This document shows positions 43,643 to 51,888 of a stretch of DNA of 64,000 bases, piece after piece. Location of the stretch: NCBI GenBank assembly GCA_001896885.1, contig MKRJ01000015.1, positions 1-64,000 on the forward strand. The letters run 5' to 3'. Both the position numbers and the translations under genes were made by a program. This DNA comes from Rhizobiales bacterium 65-79 (lineage in GTDB: Bacteria; Pseudomonadota; Alphaproteobacteria; Rhizobiales; Rhizobiaceae). How positions within the stretch are numbered: the first letter of the stretch is position 1; every line of letters starts with the position of its first letter. Below the pieces are notes generated by a model that did no database searches, was not told the origin of the DNA, and saw only the letters and a program-made list of their open reading frames with translations.

Positions 43643-44164
43643 TCAGTTGATGCGACTGCGGAGGAACTCGACCATGTCGGGCGCATCCCATTCGGCCGGA
43701 CCGACCAGCCGGCCGATTTCCCTCCCGTCGCGGTCGATCAGCAAGGTTGTCGGCAGTCCGAAGACGCCGAGTGCGAACATCGTCTTGCTCGACGCGTCGA
43801 TGTTGAGGGCAAGATGCTTGACGCCGATCTCGCCAAAGAATTTCGTGACGGCTTCCGGCCCGGCTCGGTCCATCGACAGGGCTACGACCTCGAAATCTGG
43901 TCCGCCCAGTTCGGCCTGAAGGCGGTCAAGCGTCGGCATCTCTTTCCGGCAAGGCGCGCACCAGGTCGCCCAGATGTTGAGCAAGACGACCTTGCCGGAA
44001 AAATCGGCGAGCGTTCTGGGTTGCCCGCCATTGCCTTGGAACCGAATATCCGGCAACGGCTGCGGCGCCTCGTGAACAGCAAAGTTCTGTGGCGGCTCGA
44101 CGGCGGCTGCGGGCTGCGCCGCCGCGAGCAATGCACCGAAGAGCGCGAGAGCGAGCATCTTCAT
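43643..44164 (-). CDS. TlpA/ResA-like periplasmic thioredoxin
   Basis: 173 residues from ATG 44164 (4-bp overlap with the CcmG-like gene). Signal peptide (MKMLALALFGALLAAAQPAA), then ADFSGKVVLLNIWATWCAPCRKEM with a WCAPC active site, and LPTTLLIDRDG (cis-Pro). It is a reductase of apo-cytochrome c or of copper-site thiols, such as those of Sco. With CcmG and DsbA it makes three thiol enzymes in one operon. Confidence 0.9.
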   Translation of the reverse strand: MKMLALALFGALLAAAQPAAAVEPPQNFAVHEAPQPLPDIRFQGNGGQPRTLADFSGKVVLLNIWATWCAPCRKEMPTLDRLQAELGGPDFEVVALSMDRAGPEAVTKFFGEIGVKHLALNIDASSKTMFALGVFGLPTTLLIDRDGREIGRLVGPAEWDAPDMVEFLRSRIN

Positions 44165-44784
44165 GGCTTCTTCTCCTTCGCCTCGGCCCTCAGGCGCGCG
44201 ACAAGCGGCAGGATCGTCTTGTCGAGCGCCTCTTGTGTCACCGCGCCGATGTGCTTGTAGGCGAGGCGGCCGTCGGCGCTCACCACGAAGGTCTCCGGCA
44301 CGCCGTAAACGCCCCAGTCGATGGCGACGCGGCCGTTCAGGTCCGCGCCGGTGCGCGTGTAGGGATCGCCCATCGTGTCGAGCCATCGCGCGGCGTCGCC
44401 GGGCCTATCCTTGTAATTGATCCCATGCAGCGGCACCTTCTTGGCTGCCGCCAGCTGCATGAACACGGGATGTTCCTCGCGGCAGGCCACGCACCACGAC
44501 GCAAACACGTTGACCAGCGCAACCTCGCCCCGAAGGTCGCTGCTCGACAGCCCCAGGGTGCGGCCTTGGACCGGCGGCAAGCTGAACTCAGGCACGGCCT
44601 TGCCGATCAGCACCGAGGGGATGTCCGATGCATTGCGGGTAAGTCCCCAGGAAAGGAAGATGGCAAGTCCGACGAAAACCGCCATAGGCAGGAAGAGCAG
44701 CAGCCGTCGTGGCACGGCATGCCGGGTAGAGGACTCCGCATCGGATCGAACGATGTCACCGCTGGTCATGACAGTCTCGGCCAC
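44161..44784 (-). CDS. CcmG/DsbE-family thiol-disulfide protein
   Basis: 207 residues. N-terminal anchor (LLLFLPMAVFVGLAIFLSW) and thioredoxin domain with FASWCVACREEHPVFMQL (WCVAC active site) and GVYGVPETFVVSADG. CcmG keeps the CXXCH of apocytochrome c reduced. No other ccm gene is in view, so here it probably serves the copper proteins. ATG 44769 (MTSGDIV) is a possible start; the 44784 start overlaps the small gene upstream by 29 bp. Confidence 0.88.
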   Translation of the reverse strand: MAETVMTSGDIVRSDAESSTRHAVPRRLLLFLPMAVFVGLAIFLSWGLTRNASDIPSVLIGKAVPEFSLPPVQGRTLGLSSSDLRGEVALVNVFASWCVACREEHPVFMQLAAAKKVPLHGINYKDRPGDAARWLDTMGDPYTRTGADLNGRVAIDWGVYGVPETFVVSADGRLAYKHIGAVTQEALDKTILPLVARLRAEAKEKKP

Positions 44785-44932
44785 TCGCGGTTCGACGACC
44801 CGTCAGCAAATATCTTCCAAGCGCGGCGACGGCGAGCAACAGAACCAGCAGGACAAGGAAGCCTGCGACGGAGATGGAGGCCATGGCAAGCCAGGCCTGG
44901 ACGCCGCAGCCGGAGATGTCGCCCAAGATCAT
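44756..44932 (-). CDS. Short membrane protein (58 aa), previously easy to miss
   Basis: ATG 44932 has GAGG at 9-10 bp. The peptide reads MILGDISGCGVQAWLAMASI, then one long helix (VAGFLVLLVLLLAVAALGRYLL) and a basic tail with CHDQR. It is conserved in reading-frame position: 10 bp after the DUF411 gene and overlapping the CcmG-like start, so it fits as a translated gene of the operon. It differs from CcmD. The Cys at each end could be metal-binding. Function unknown. Confidence 0.55.
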   Translation of the reverse strand: MILGDISGCGVQAWLAMASISVAGFLVLLVLLLAVAALGRYLLTGRRTASGRDCHDQR

Positions 44933-44942
44933 GACAGGCGCC

Positions 44943-45383
44943 TCACTCTGTCGCGTAGACGGTGGGCGCCTTGCCGTCCTTGGTGAAGGCGTAGATCGTC
45001 CAGGTTCCGGTCTTCTCGCCGCCCATGCCGGGGGCGCCCGTCGGCATGTCGGCCAGCGTGATGCCGGTGATGGCGGGCCGTTCCGTCAAGAGCTTCCTGA
45101 CGACATCGACCGGAACCAGGCCATCGACCACGTAACCGTCGACCATCAGCGTGTGGCAGCCTTCGAGATCGGCCGGCACGCCGGCGTCGCCACTGATCTG
45201 GGAGAGATTGTTGACAGGCTTGATGTCGACCTTGAAACCGTTCTGTTCCAGATAGGCGGCGTAGGACTCGCAGCAGCTGCAGCTCGGGTTCTTGTACATG
45301 ACGGCGTTGATCGTTGCGGCGAAGGCCGGCAGCGGCGTTGCGATCAGCGCGGCAAGGGCGGCGAGGCGATAAGTCAGTTTCAT
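44943..45383 (-). CDS. DUF411 periplasmic metal-binding protein
   Basis: 146 residues from ATG 45383, preceded by AAGGAG. Signal: LTYRLAALAALIATPLPAFA. The DUF411 motif is MYKNPSCSCCESYAAYLEQNG with the CxCC thiol cluster, then GCHTLMVDGYVVDGLVP and a C-terminal part with TGTWTIYAFTKDGKA. The family is linked to copper resistance and to binding of Cu(I) through its Cys-rich loop. It starts 29 bp after the multicopper oxidase. Confidence 0.9.
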   Translation of the reverse strand: MKLTYRLAALAALIATPLPAFAATINAVMYKNPSCSCCESYAAYLEQNGFKVDIKPVNNLSQISGDAGVPADLEGCHTLMVDGYVVDGLVPVDVVRKLLTERPAITGITLADMPTGAPGMGGEKTGTWTIYAFTKDGKAPTVYATE

Positions 45384-45412
45384 TGCCATTCTCCTTAGTT
45401 GGACGAAAAGGT

Positions 45413-46912
45413 TCAGGTCACTCGGAAGACAGTCATGAGGCCGGCCATCTGATGGTCTGCCACATGACAGTGCAGCATCCAGTCGCCGGGATTGTCGGCG
45501 ACGAAGGCGCATTCGATCGTATCCTTGGGGGCGAGCAGGACCGTGTCCTGCCATTGCCGGTGCGGCACTGGCGCGCCGTTGCGGGAAAGCAGTTTCATGC
45601 TGAAGCCGTGGACGTGCATGGGGTGCCACCAGGCGGTTTCGTTGCGCATGGTGAGATGACAGGTCGCACCGCGCTTGAGCGTGAACAGCGGCGCCATTCC
45701 TGAATGGCCGTCGCCGGTCATCGACATGCCGTTGATCGCCCAGGCAGCCATGCCGTTCATGCCGGGCGTGGCCATGCCCATCATGCCGCCGACACCGGTC
45801 AGCTTGCCGCCGCCCATCATGCCGCCTTGCAGCACGATTTCCTGCCGTTCGGCCTTGGCGAGATCGGGCTCCGGGAGAGGGTTGCGTGGAAGGCCGAGAG
45901 GCGCATCGAGAGGATGGGCCCGGAGCGGTGGTCCGGCATCATAGGCGAACGTGGCCAGGGCGTAGGCGAGGCCGTCATAGAAGTCGTCGATAACGGCGTA
46001 GCGTTTGCCCGGATCGCCCTGCATGTCTAGCACGATGTCGGTGCGCATCGCCGGCGCCAGCACAAGACGGCCGCCTTCTGGCTCATGCGGATCGCAGGGC
46101 TGGCCGTCTACCGCAATGACGACAGGGCGATGGCCTTCAAAGCGCAACGCCATGATGCGGGCCAGCGAGCCATTGGCCAACCTGAGCCTGACACGCTCGC
46201 CTGCCCGCGCCGGCTGCTCCGCTGCCGGCGCGCCGTTGACTGTGACGATGTTGCCGACGCGGCCCGACATCGCTGCATCCATCATGTTGCCGAAGCCGGG
46301 AGCGATTTGCCCGTCCTTCGTCAGCCGCCAGTCCTGCAGCATCCATAGGAAGTCACGATCGACTGAGAGGGGCTCGCGTTCCTCGACGACGAGCGCCCCC
46401 GCAAGCCCGCGGCCGAGCTGCACCAGGCTGTCGGCGTGCGGATGGTACCAGAAGGTGCCGGCGTCAGGCGGCGTGAACTCATAGACGAAGCTTTCGCCCG
46501 GCTTGATCGGCGGTTGGGTGAGACCCGGCACGCCGTCCATCGTATTCGGCAGCCGAATGCCATGGCAGTGAACCGTGGTGTCCTCGTCCAGTCCGTTCTC
46601 GATGACGATGCGAGCCGGGTCGCCCTGCCGCAGACGCAGCACCGGGCCGGGGACCGTGCCGTTGTAGGTCCAGACAGCGGTCCCCGGATCGCCGTCGCCG
46701 GTCAACAGGGCATGGTTCGGCGCTGCCTTGATCCGATGCTCATCGATGCCGGACGCACGCAACGACAACGGCCGCATTGCAGCCGCCGCAGCGGCGGCTG
46801 CCGCCGCTTGCAGAAAGCGCCGGCGCGAAACTTTAAAACTGAAATCGGTATTCACTCTTCGACCTTTGGACGACCGATGGCGCTGAGCGCCGTCGATTGT
46901 CGTCATTGCCAT
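45413..46912 (-). CDS. Tat-exported multicopper oxidase (CueO/CopA type)
   Basis: 499 residues. Tat signal SRRRFLQAAAAAAAAAA near residue 28. Four copper-binding segments are intact: TVHCHGIRLPN, GTFWYHPHADS, WWHPMHVHGF and MLHCHVADHQMAGLM, which give the T1 and T2/T3 sites. A Met/Gly-rich insert (about 378-410) resembles that of CueO and binds Cu(I). The enzyme oxidises Cu(I) to Cu(II) in the periplasm. It is the first gene of the operon. A GTG at 46855 (VNTDFSFK) is a more compact start; neither has a strong ribosome site. Confidence 0.92.
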   Translation of the reverse strand: MAMTTIDGAQRHRSSKGRRVNTDFSFKVSRRRFLQAAAAAAAAAAMRPLSLRASGIDEHRIKAAPNHALLTGDGDPGTAVWTYNGTVPGPVLRLRQGDPARIVIENGLDEDTTVHCHGIRLPNTMDGVPGLTQPPIKPGESFVYEFTPPDAGTFWYHPHADSLVQLGRGLAGALVVEEREPLSVDRDFLWMLQDWRLTKDGQIAPGFGNMMDAAMSGRVGNIVTVNGAPAAEQPARAGERVRLRLANGSLARIMALRFEGHRPVVIAVDGQPCDPHEPEGGRLVLAPAMRTDIVLDMQGDPGKRYAVIDDFYDGLAYALATFAYDAGPPLRAHPLDAPLGLPRNPLPEPDLAKAERQEIVLQGGMMGGGKLTGVGGMMGMATPGMNGMAAWAINGMSMTGDGHSGMAPLFTLKRGATCHLTMRNETAWWHPMHVHGFSMKLLSRNGAPVPHRQWQDTVLLAPKDTIECAFVADNPGDWMLHCHVADHQMAGLMTVFRVT

Positions 46913-46994
46913 GTGCGAATTGATCTCGGCACGCGGAACGCGCGCAAAGACGATCGAACGCAGCAGTCACCTGCTCAAGGCAGGAAACGTGCCG

Positions 46995-47402
46995 TCAGGC
47001 GTGATCGCTGGGTCTTGGAGGGGATGGGTCGGGAAGGGGGACATGCCCGGGAAAGAGCAGGTATAGCGATGGCGTCGGTTGCTGCGCCCGGAGAACCGTC
47101 ACGGCGAAGCCTTGCGGTAGCACCGCCAGGGCCGGTCCGATACAGGTCGGCGGACAGGGCATCGGGTTGCCGGTGTCGCTCGTGCCTTTGAGACAGGCCT
47201 TGCAATCCCTATCCGCGGCGGTTGCCACATCGGACATCTTGGCCCTACCAGTGTCGGACCGCATGACCATGTCGCTGTCGGTCGCCATTGTCATCCTGGC
47301 CGACATCACGCTGGCCTGAGCGCCGGAAAGGCTGAACGCCGCAGTCAGGAAGACCGAGAGCAGCATGACAAGGACGTGTTTTGGCGACCAGTGTGCCATC
47401 AT
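46995..47402 (-). CDS. Predicted small Cys-containing secreted protein (DUF2946-like)
   Basis: 135 residues with a signal (VLVMLLSVFLTAAFSLSGAQ). The mature part has Met-rich and Cys elements: SARMTMATDSDMVMRSD, ADRDCKACLKG and PMPCPPTC. It is followed by a hydrophobic C-terminus (QPTPSLYLLFPGHVP). This layout resembles small copper-resistance-associated proteins. It lies 82 bp upstream of the multicopper oxidase and reads the same way, so it may head that operon. Assignment is tentative. Confidence 0.55.
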   Translation of the reverse strand: MMAHWSPKHVLVMLLSVFLTAAFSLSGAQASVMSARMTMATDSDMVMRSDTGRAKMSDVATAADRDCKACLKGTSDTGNPMPCPPTCIGPALAVLPQGFAVTVLRAQQPTPSLYLLFPGHVPLPDPSPPRPSDHA

Positions 47403-47572
47403 CCGAACAGGCTGGCCTCAAAAAGCGGCATTTGCAAGCCGGATTCCAATGCTGCGACACCGGCGCCTACGCACGAAAACGTGAAAGTTCACAAAAGGCG
47501 AGAACAGCGGTTGGTGATTCCAAAGTGCGGTAGATGTGAGTTTTCGACAGTTGGTTTCATAGAAGGGGGCCC
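47403..47572. other. Probable promoter region between divergent units
   Basis: 170 bp between the leftward copper operon and the rightward ZIP pseudogene. No CueR-type dyad was evident by eye. Confidence 0.3.
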
Positions 47573-48262
47573 ATGGATTTGAGTTGGCTGCTCTACACGC
47601 TGGTCCCAGTCGTAGCCGTAGTCGCGGGCGCCACACTGGCGGCTTTTCGGCAGCCTGGGCCTGTCCTGGTGAGCGCGATCTAGCATTTTGCCGAGGCGTG
47701 ATCTTCGCGGCGGCCGCCCGAGAAGTTCTGCCTGATCTCAGGCACGGCGGCTCGCTTTGGGCGGTTGCGATTGGCGGCGCCATGGGCATCGCCTTGATGC
47801 TGGCCCTCAAAAGGGTTGAGGAACGGGTGGGCGGCGCCGTTGGCCTGTTGGCATTGGCAGGCTCGATATCCTGATCGATGGACTGGTGCTCGGCATCGGT
47901 TTTGCCGCCGCTGCGAAGGTCGGCCTGCTGCTCATCATCGCTTTGACGATCGAGGTGCTCTTTCTCGGTCTCACGGTGGCGGCCAAGATCGGCGAAGCCG
48001 AACGGTCGCGCTGGCAGATCATCCTTTTGACCGGCGCCTTGTCGCTGTTGCTGCCGGTCGGCGCACTACTAGCCCTACCCGTATCGCGGCTCTCGGGAGA
48101 TGTGCTGACGGATTCTTCGCGTTCGGACTGATTGCTCTGCTCTATCTTGTAACCGAGGAGCTGTTGGTCGAGGCTCACGAAATCCCCGACCAGCCCTGGG
48201 TGACGGCGATGTTTTTTGTAGGCTTTCTGCTGCTGCTCATCCTCGAGGAAGCAATCGGCTAG
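47573..48262 (+). pseudogene. ZIP-family metal transporter, disrupted
   Basis: ATG 47573 reads MDLSWLLYTLVPVVAVVAGA, GATLAAFRQPG, PVLVSAI, then TAG at 47681-47683 (CAG in relatives), HFA, a shift, GVIFAAAAREVLPDLRHGG and LMLALKRVEERVGGAVGLLA. Another shift then gives ILIDGLVLGIGFAAAAKVGL, LTIEVLFLGLTVAAKIGEAE. A last shift gives GFFAFGLIALLYLVTEELLV and MFFVGFLLLLILEEAIG. That is a nearly complete ZIP-like eight-helix protein with one stop and three frameshifts. The 3' end overlaps the MerR gene by 4 bp in the opposite direction. Confidence 0.75.
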
Positions 48263-48684
48263 GCCAATCGACCGTGCGTGTGCGACCGGTCGGCAAGGGT
48301 TTCAATTACGCGGCAGTTGCAAACCTGTCCTTTGGCGCACCCGTCGATCATGCGCTGCAGCTCCGTCCTTAGCGCCTGCAAGCCGGCAATGCGCTGCTCT
48401 ACCTCGGCCAGACGAGCGCGGGCGGTTTCGTCGGCTGTGACGCAGGACTGGTCCGGATTGTCCTGGAGCGACAGCAACGTGCGGATCGCATCGACCTCAA
48501 AACCCAATTCACGGGAATGGCGGATGAAGGCCAGGCGTCTCAGGTCAGCCTTTTCGTAGATCCGTCGCCGACTCTGCGTACGACCAGGCGCCGCGAGCAG
48601 GCCGATCTGCTCGTAGTAGCGGATGGTTGGAATCTTCACACCGCTTTGACGGGCCGCTTCGCCGATGGTCGCGCCTTCTGACAT
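48259..48684 (-). CDS. MerR-family Zn/Cd/Pb regulator (CadR/ZntR-like)
   Basis: 141 residues: HTH (TIGEAARQSGVKIPTIRYYE), effector part with SCVTAD in the dimerisation helix and a C-terminal Cys loop CAKGQVCNCRVIEALAD. Divalent soft-metal sensors have a Cys at the N-terminus of the long helix and two or more in the C-terminal loop; both are here. It is divergent from the P-type ATPase gene and the MerR-type promoter lies between. The name CadR/ZntR reflects the Cys pattern; Zn, Cd or Pb cannot be distinguished. Confidence 0.9.
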   Translation of the reverse strand: MSEGATIGEAARQSGVKIPTIRYYEQIGLLAAPGRTQSRRRIYEKADLRRLAFIRHSRELGFEVDAIRTLLSLQDNPDQSCVTADETARARLAEVEQRIAGLQALRTELQRMIDGCAKGQVCNCRVIETLADRSHTHGRLA

Positions 48685-48696
48685 TTTTGGCTTGCT

Positions 48697-48713
48697 CCTC
48701 TAGTCGCTAGAGG
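48697..48713. promoter_or_regulatory. MerR-type operator between regulator and P-type ATPase
   Basis: CCTCTAGTCGCTAGAGG is a dyad with a single central mismatch. Read rightwards it is preceded by TTGCTC and followed by GTAGC, a long-spacer promoter for the ATPase gene. The site also lies 12 bp before the regulator start, so it could mediate autoregulation. Block nearly identical to 39709-39725. Confidence 0.85.
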
Positions 48714-48750
48714 ATGTAGCGTTGCGACCAGGAGATGCAAGAGGTTCATC

Positions 48751-50985
48751 ATGGCTGCGACCAGGCAACAGACGAAATACCGCGTGGAAGGCATGGATTG
48801 CGCCGGTTGCGCCAGCAAGATCGATACGGCCGTGCGGCGGATTCCTGGTGTAGATGACGTGGCGGTTTCGGTCACCGCTGGGACAATGACCGTGCATCAC
48901 ACTACCGAAAGCGATCTTACCGCGATCGAGAAGAAGGTCGTCGGCCTTGGCTACGCCGTTGCGCCGCTGGCTGCCAAAAGCAGCACCGCGCAGCCGATTC
49001 CGAATCAAGCGGCCGATGACGATCACGACCACGATCACCACGATGCCGACGAAGACAAACACCCTGACGACGAGAACGTCGCGGGATTGCACGGTCATGA
49101 TCACGCGCCGACCTCGGGGCCGTGGTGGAACAGCGCCCAAGGTCGGTTAACCACCGCCAGCGGTCTGGCACTGGCCGCGGCTTTTGCACTTCACTACGCT
49201 TTGCCGGTCACTGGCCCCTGGCTTTTCATCGCGGCCATGCTGGTCGGCCTGGTTCCTATCGCACGCCGGGCGGTCATGGCGGCGCTCGCCGGTATTCCGT
49301 TCTCCATCGAAATGCTGATGACCGTAGCGGCGGTCGGCGCCGTCATCATCGGCGCCGGCGAGGAAGCCGCGACCGTGGTGTTCCTGTTCCTGGTCGGCGA
49401 GCTGCTGGAAGGGATCGCGGCCGGCAAAGCGCGCTCCAGCATTCAGGCGCTCACCACGCTTGTCCCCAAGACCGCGCTGGTCGAGGAAAACGGCGCGACT
49501 CGCGAGGTGCCTGCGGAAAGCCTGTCCGTGGGTACCGTCATCCTGGTGCGGCCCGGCGATCGCATTCCGGCCGACGGCGAGATCACCGAAGGCGACAGCG
49601 CCGTTGATGAATCGCCTGTGTCTGGCGAGAGCGTGCCGGTGCGCAAGGCTGTGGGAGACACCGTATTCGCCGGAACCGTCAACGGGGAAGGTGTGCTGCG
49701 CATCAAGGTGACGGCCGCGGCTGCCGACAACACGATCGCGCGCGTGGTCAAGCTGGTCGAGGAGGCGCAGGAGAGTAAGGCGCCGACCGAGCGCTTCATC
49801 GACCGTTTCTCGCGCTGGTACACGCCAGGCGTGGTTGCAATTGCCGCTCTTGTGGCGGTCATGCCGCCGCTGTTCTTCGGTGGCGATTGGAGCGAATGGA
49901 TTTACAAGGGCCTGGCGCTGCTGCTCATCGGCTGCCCGTGCGCGCTCGTCATCTCGGTGCCGGCGGCAATCGCGGCGTCGCTTTCGGCCGGAGCCAGGCG
50001 TGGTCTGCTGTTGAAAGGCGGCGCCGTGCTGGAAAAGCTCGGTAAGATCACCGCCGTGGCGCTCGACAAGACCGGGACGCTGACGCTTGGCAAGCCGCAG
50101 GTCACCGACATCGTTGCGTTCGCCAAGGAAGCTCCCGAAGTGCTGCGCCTGGCCGCTGCCCTCGAAACGGGCTCAAGCCATCCACTTGCCGTCGCAATTC
50201 TGGCCAAGGCAGTCGCAGAAAACGTGAAGGTGCCTGCTGCCTCGGGTGCTCGGGCGCTGGGCGGCAAAGGCGTTACGGCAACCGTCGAGGGCGCGGAAAT
50301 CTTCCTCGGCTCGCCGCAGGCCGCCAACGATAAGGTCGCGCTTTCTTCGGCGCAAAACGCCGAAATCGCTGCCTTCAACGATCAAGGCAAAACGGTTTCC
50401 ATCTTGCTCGTTGGCGATCAGATCGCCGGCGCGATCGCTATGCGTGACGAACCGCGACCGGACGCGCTGGCAGGCCTCAAGGCGCTGACCGATTCCGGCA
50501 TCAAGACTGTCATGCTGACTGGCGACAACAAGCGCACGGCGGCCGCGATCGGCAAGCAGCTTGGCATCGAGGTGCAGGCCGAGCTGCTGCCGGAAGACAA
50601 GCAACGCATCGTCGGCGAATTGAAGCGGCTGGGGCTCACGGTCGCCAAGGTCGGCGACGGCATCAATGACGCGCCCGCGCTCGCGGCAGCCTATGTCGGC
50701 ATTGCCATGGGCGGCGGCACCGACGTGGCGCTCGAAACCGCCGACGCAGCCGTGCTTCATGCCCGGGTCGGAGACATCGCCGCCATGATCGAACTCTCGC
50801 GGCGTACGATGACAAAAATCCACCAGAACATCACCATCGCGCTCGGCCTCAAGGCGGTATTTCTGGTCACGACGATTACCGGCATCACCGGTCTGTGGCC
50901 GGCAATCCTTGCCGACACCGGTGCAACGGTCTTGGTGACACTCAACTCATTGCGGTTGCTGGCGCCGTCGCGTCAATCGCAATGA
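48751..50985 (+). CDS. zntA: P1B-type ATPase exporting Zn/Cd/Pb (ZntA/CadA-like)
   Basis: 744 residues. An N-terminal HMA domain with GMDCAGCASKID (CxxC), then an Asp/His-rich linker (DDDHDHDHHDADEDKHPDDE). The ATPase core has the metal-binding CPC (IGCPCALVIS), DKTGTLT (phosphorylated Asp), SSHPLAVAI, MLTGDNKRT and GDGINDAPALA. CPC plus the HMA type is characteristic of soft divalent metals. It is divergent from, and probably controlled by, the MerR-like gene. It is the main efflux pump of the island for Zn, Cd or Pb. Confidence 0.93.
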   Translation: MAATRQQTKYRVEGMDCAGCASKIDTAVRRIPGVDDVAVSVTAGTMTVHHTTESDLTAIEKKVVGLGYAVAPLAAKSSTAQPIPNQAADDDHDHDHHDADEDKHPDDENVAGLHGHDHAPTSGPWWNSAQGRLTTASGLALAAAFALHYALPVTGPWLFIAAMLVGLVPIARRAVMAALAGIPFSIEMLMTVAAVGAVIIGAGEEAATVVFLFLVGELLEGIAAGKARSSIQALTTLVPKTALVEENGATREVPAESLSVGTVILVRPGDRIPADGEITEGDSAVDESPVSGESVPVRKAVGDTVFAGTVNGEGVLRIKVTAAAADNTIARVVKLVEEAQESKAPTERFIDRFSRWYTPGVVAIAALVAVMPPLFFGGDWSEWIYKGLALLLIGCPCALVISVPAAIAASLSAGARRGLLLKGGAVLEKLGKITAVALDKTGTLTLGKPQVTDIVAFAKEAPEVLRLAAALETGSSHPLAVAILAKAVAENVKVPAASGARALGGKGVTATVEGAEIFLGSPQAANDKVALSSAQNAEIAAFNDQGKTVSILLVGDQIAGAIAMRDEPRPDALAGLKALTDSGIKTVMLTGDNKRTAAAIGKQLGIEVQAELLPEDKQRIVGELKRLGLTVAKVGDGINDAPALAAAYVGIAMGGGTDVALETADAAVLHARVGDIAAMIELSRRTMTKIHQNITIALGLKAVFLVTTITGITGLWPAILADTGATVLVTLNSLRLLAPSRQSQ

Positions 50986-51137
50986 GGTCCGCCGCCGCGG
51001 CACCGGCGGTGCTCCGGGGGCACTCAGAGCGCCCCGCAGCTTTCTTTCTACGGCGGCCGGCCTTGCATGCCGATCCTTGACACTGGTGACATGCACCTCA
51101 TTTTGAACCGATGTATCGATCAGGAGGATAGCCACGC
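50986..51137. other. Intergenic, no gene recognised
   Basis: 152 bp between the ATPase and DUF922 genes, with a possible ribosome site AGGAGGA at 51121-51127. Confidence 0.25.
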
Positions 51138-51686
51138 ATGATCAAGACGCTCTTCGTCGCGTTCATTTTCATGTTCAGCGTCCAACAGGCACTGGCCCAC
51201 GTGGAGCTCGAAGTCTCCTCATCGACCTATGAATTGCGCGGCTTGACGCTGAAAGCCATCCATGAAGACATGGATATGAAGGCGCAAGAGGGAGATGAGA
51301 TCGTCGAGGGCGAAACAAAGGATACCTTCGCTTTCGAGTTAAATTTCGATCAAACGGGCAATGTGTGTCGGGTGAGCACGGATAAAATTCTGCTCAAGCT
51401 GGACATTCGGCTTCCCCGTTGGGCGGATGAGGAGAATGCCAATCCGTCAGTTCGCGCCGGGTGGAACAGTTATTTCGGGAAACTGAAGGCGCATGAGGAT
51501 GGCCATAAAACTATCGCCGTGGCAGCCGCTCACAAGATCAATGAACTTGTCCACAGCGCAAAGGGTGCGCGCTCCTGCGCGGCCATGGAAACGTCGCTGC
51601 GCAGCTCGGCCAAGCAAATCGTGGAGGCGGCAGAGCGCGAACAGGAGCAGTTTGACGCGTCCGAAGCACCGTTCGCATTGGATTAG
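51138..51686 (+). CDS. DUF922 secreted zinc-dependent protease-like protein
   Basis: 182 residues with a signal peptide (TLFVAFIFMFSVQQALA). The zincin motif HExxH appears as AHEDGHKTIAVAAAHKI near residue 120, as in the DUF922 family of predicted secreted metalloproteases. The domain otherwise is beta-rich with ELRGLTLKAIHEDMDMK and one disulfide pair possible (Cys in NVCRVST and RSCAAME). Activity is predicted, not known. The ribosome site (AGGAGG) is strong. Confidence 0.8.
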   Translation: MIKTLFVAFIFMFSVQQALAHVELEVSSSTYELRGLTLKAIHEDMDMKAQEGDEIVEGETKDTFAFELNFDQTGNVCRVSTDKILLKLDIRLPRWADEENANPSVRAGWNSYFGKLKAHEDGHKTIAVAAAHKINELVHSAKGARSCAAMETSLRSSAKQIVEAAEREQEQFDASEAPFALD

Positions 51687-51888
51687 GTGGGGTAGCCGAC
51701 AGCCGCACTTTAAGTTGCCGACGGTCACGTGGTCGCAAGACTCATGGCGCTGGATGTAACGGATGAAAAGCCGGTCCGAGCTACCAGAAGTATTGTGTTT
51801 GCAAGTCAGGCACGCGGCCCAAATGGTGACCGTGCAGGAGGCCCAAAAGAGGAGTCTTTGACGGTCTGAAGCTATCGGAGTCGGATGT
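51687..51888. other. Intergenic, no gene recognised
   Basis: 202 bp between the DUF922 gene and the truncated methyltransferase; no regulatory feature was identified. Confidence 0.25.

Noticed and set aside
44756-44932. Assignment of the 58-aa protein as CcmD
   Set aside because: Position before a CcmG gene is suggestive, but the sequence has an internal Cys, a longer helix and no other ccm genes around.
22448-48262. Explanation of all frameshifts as sequencing errors
   Set aside because: The 54-64 kb core has no such defects and several broken genes also have large missing parts, which errors cannot produce; a few single-base cases (EamA, MFS) could still be errors.
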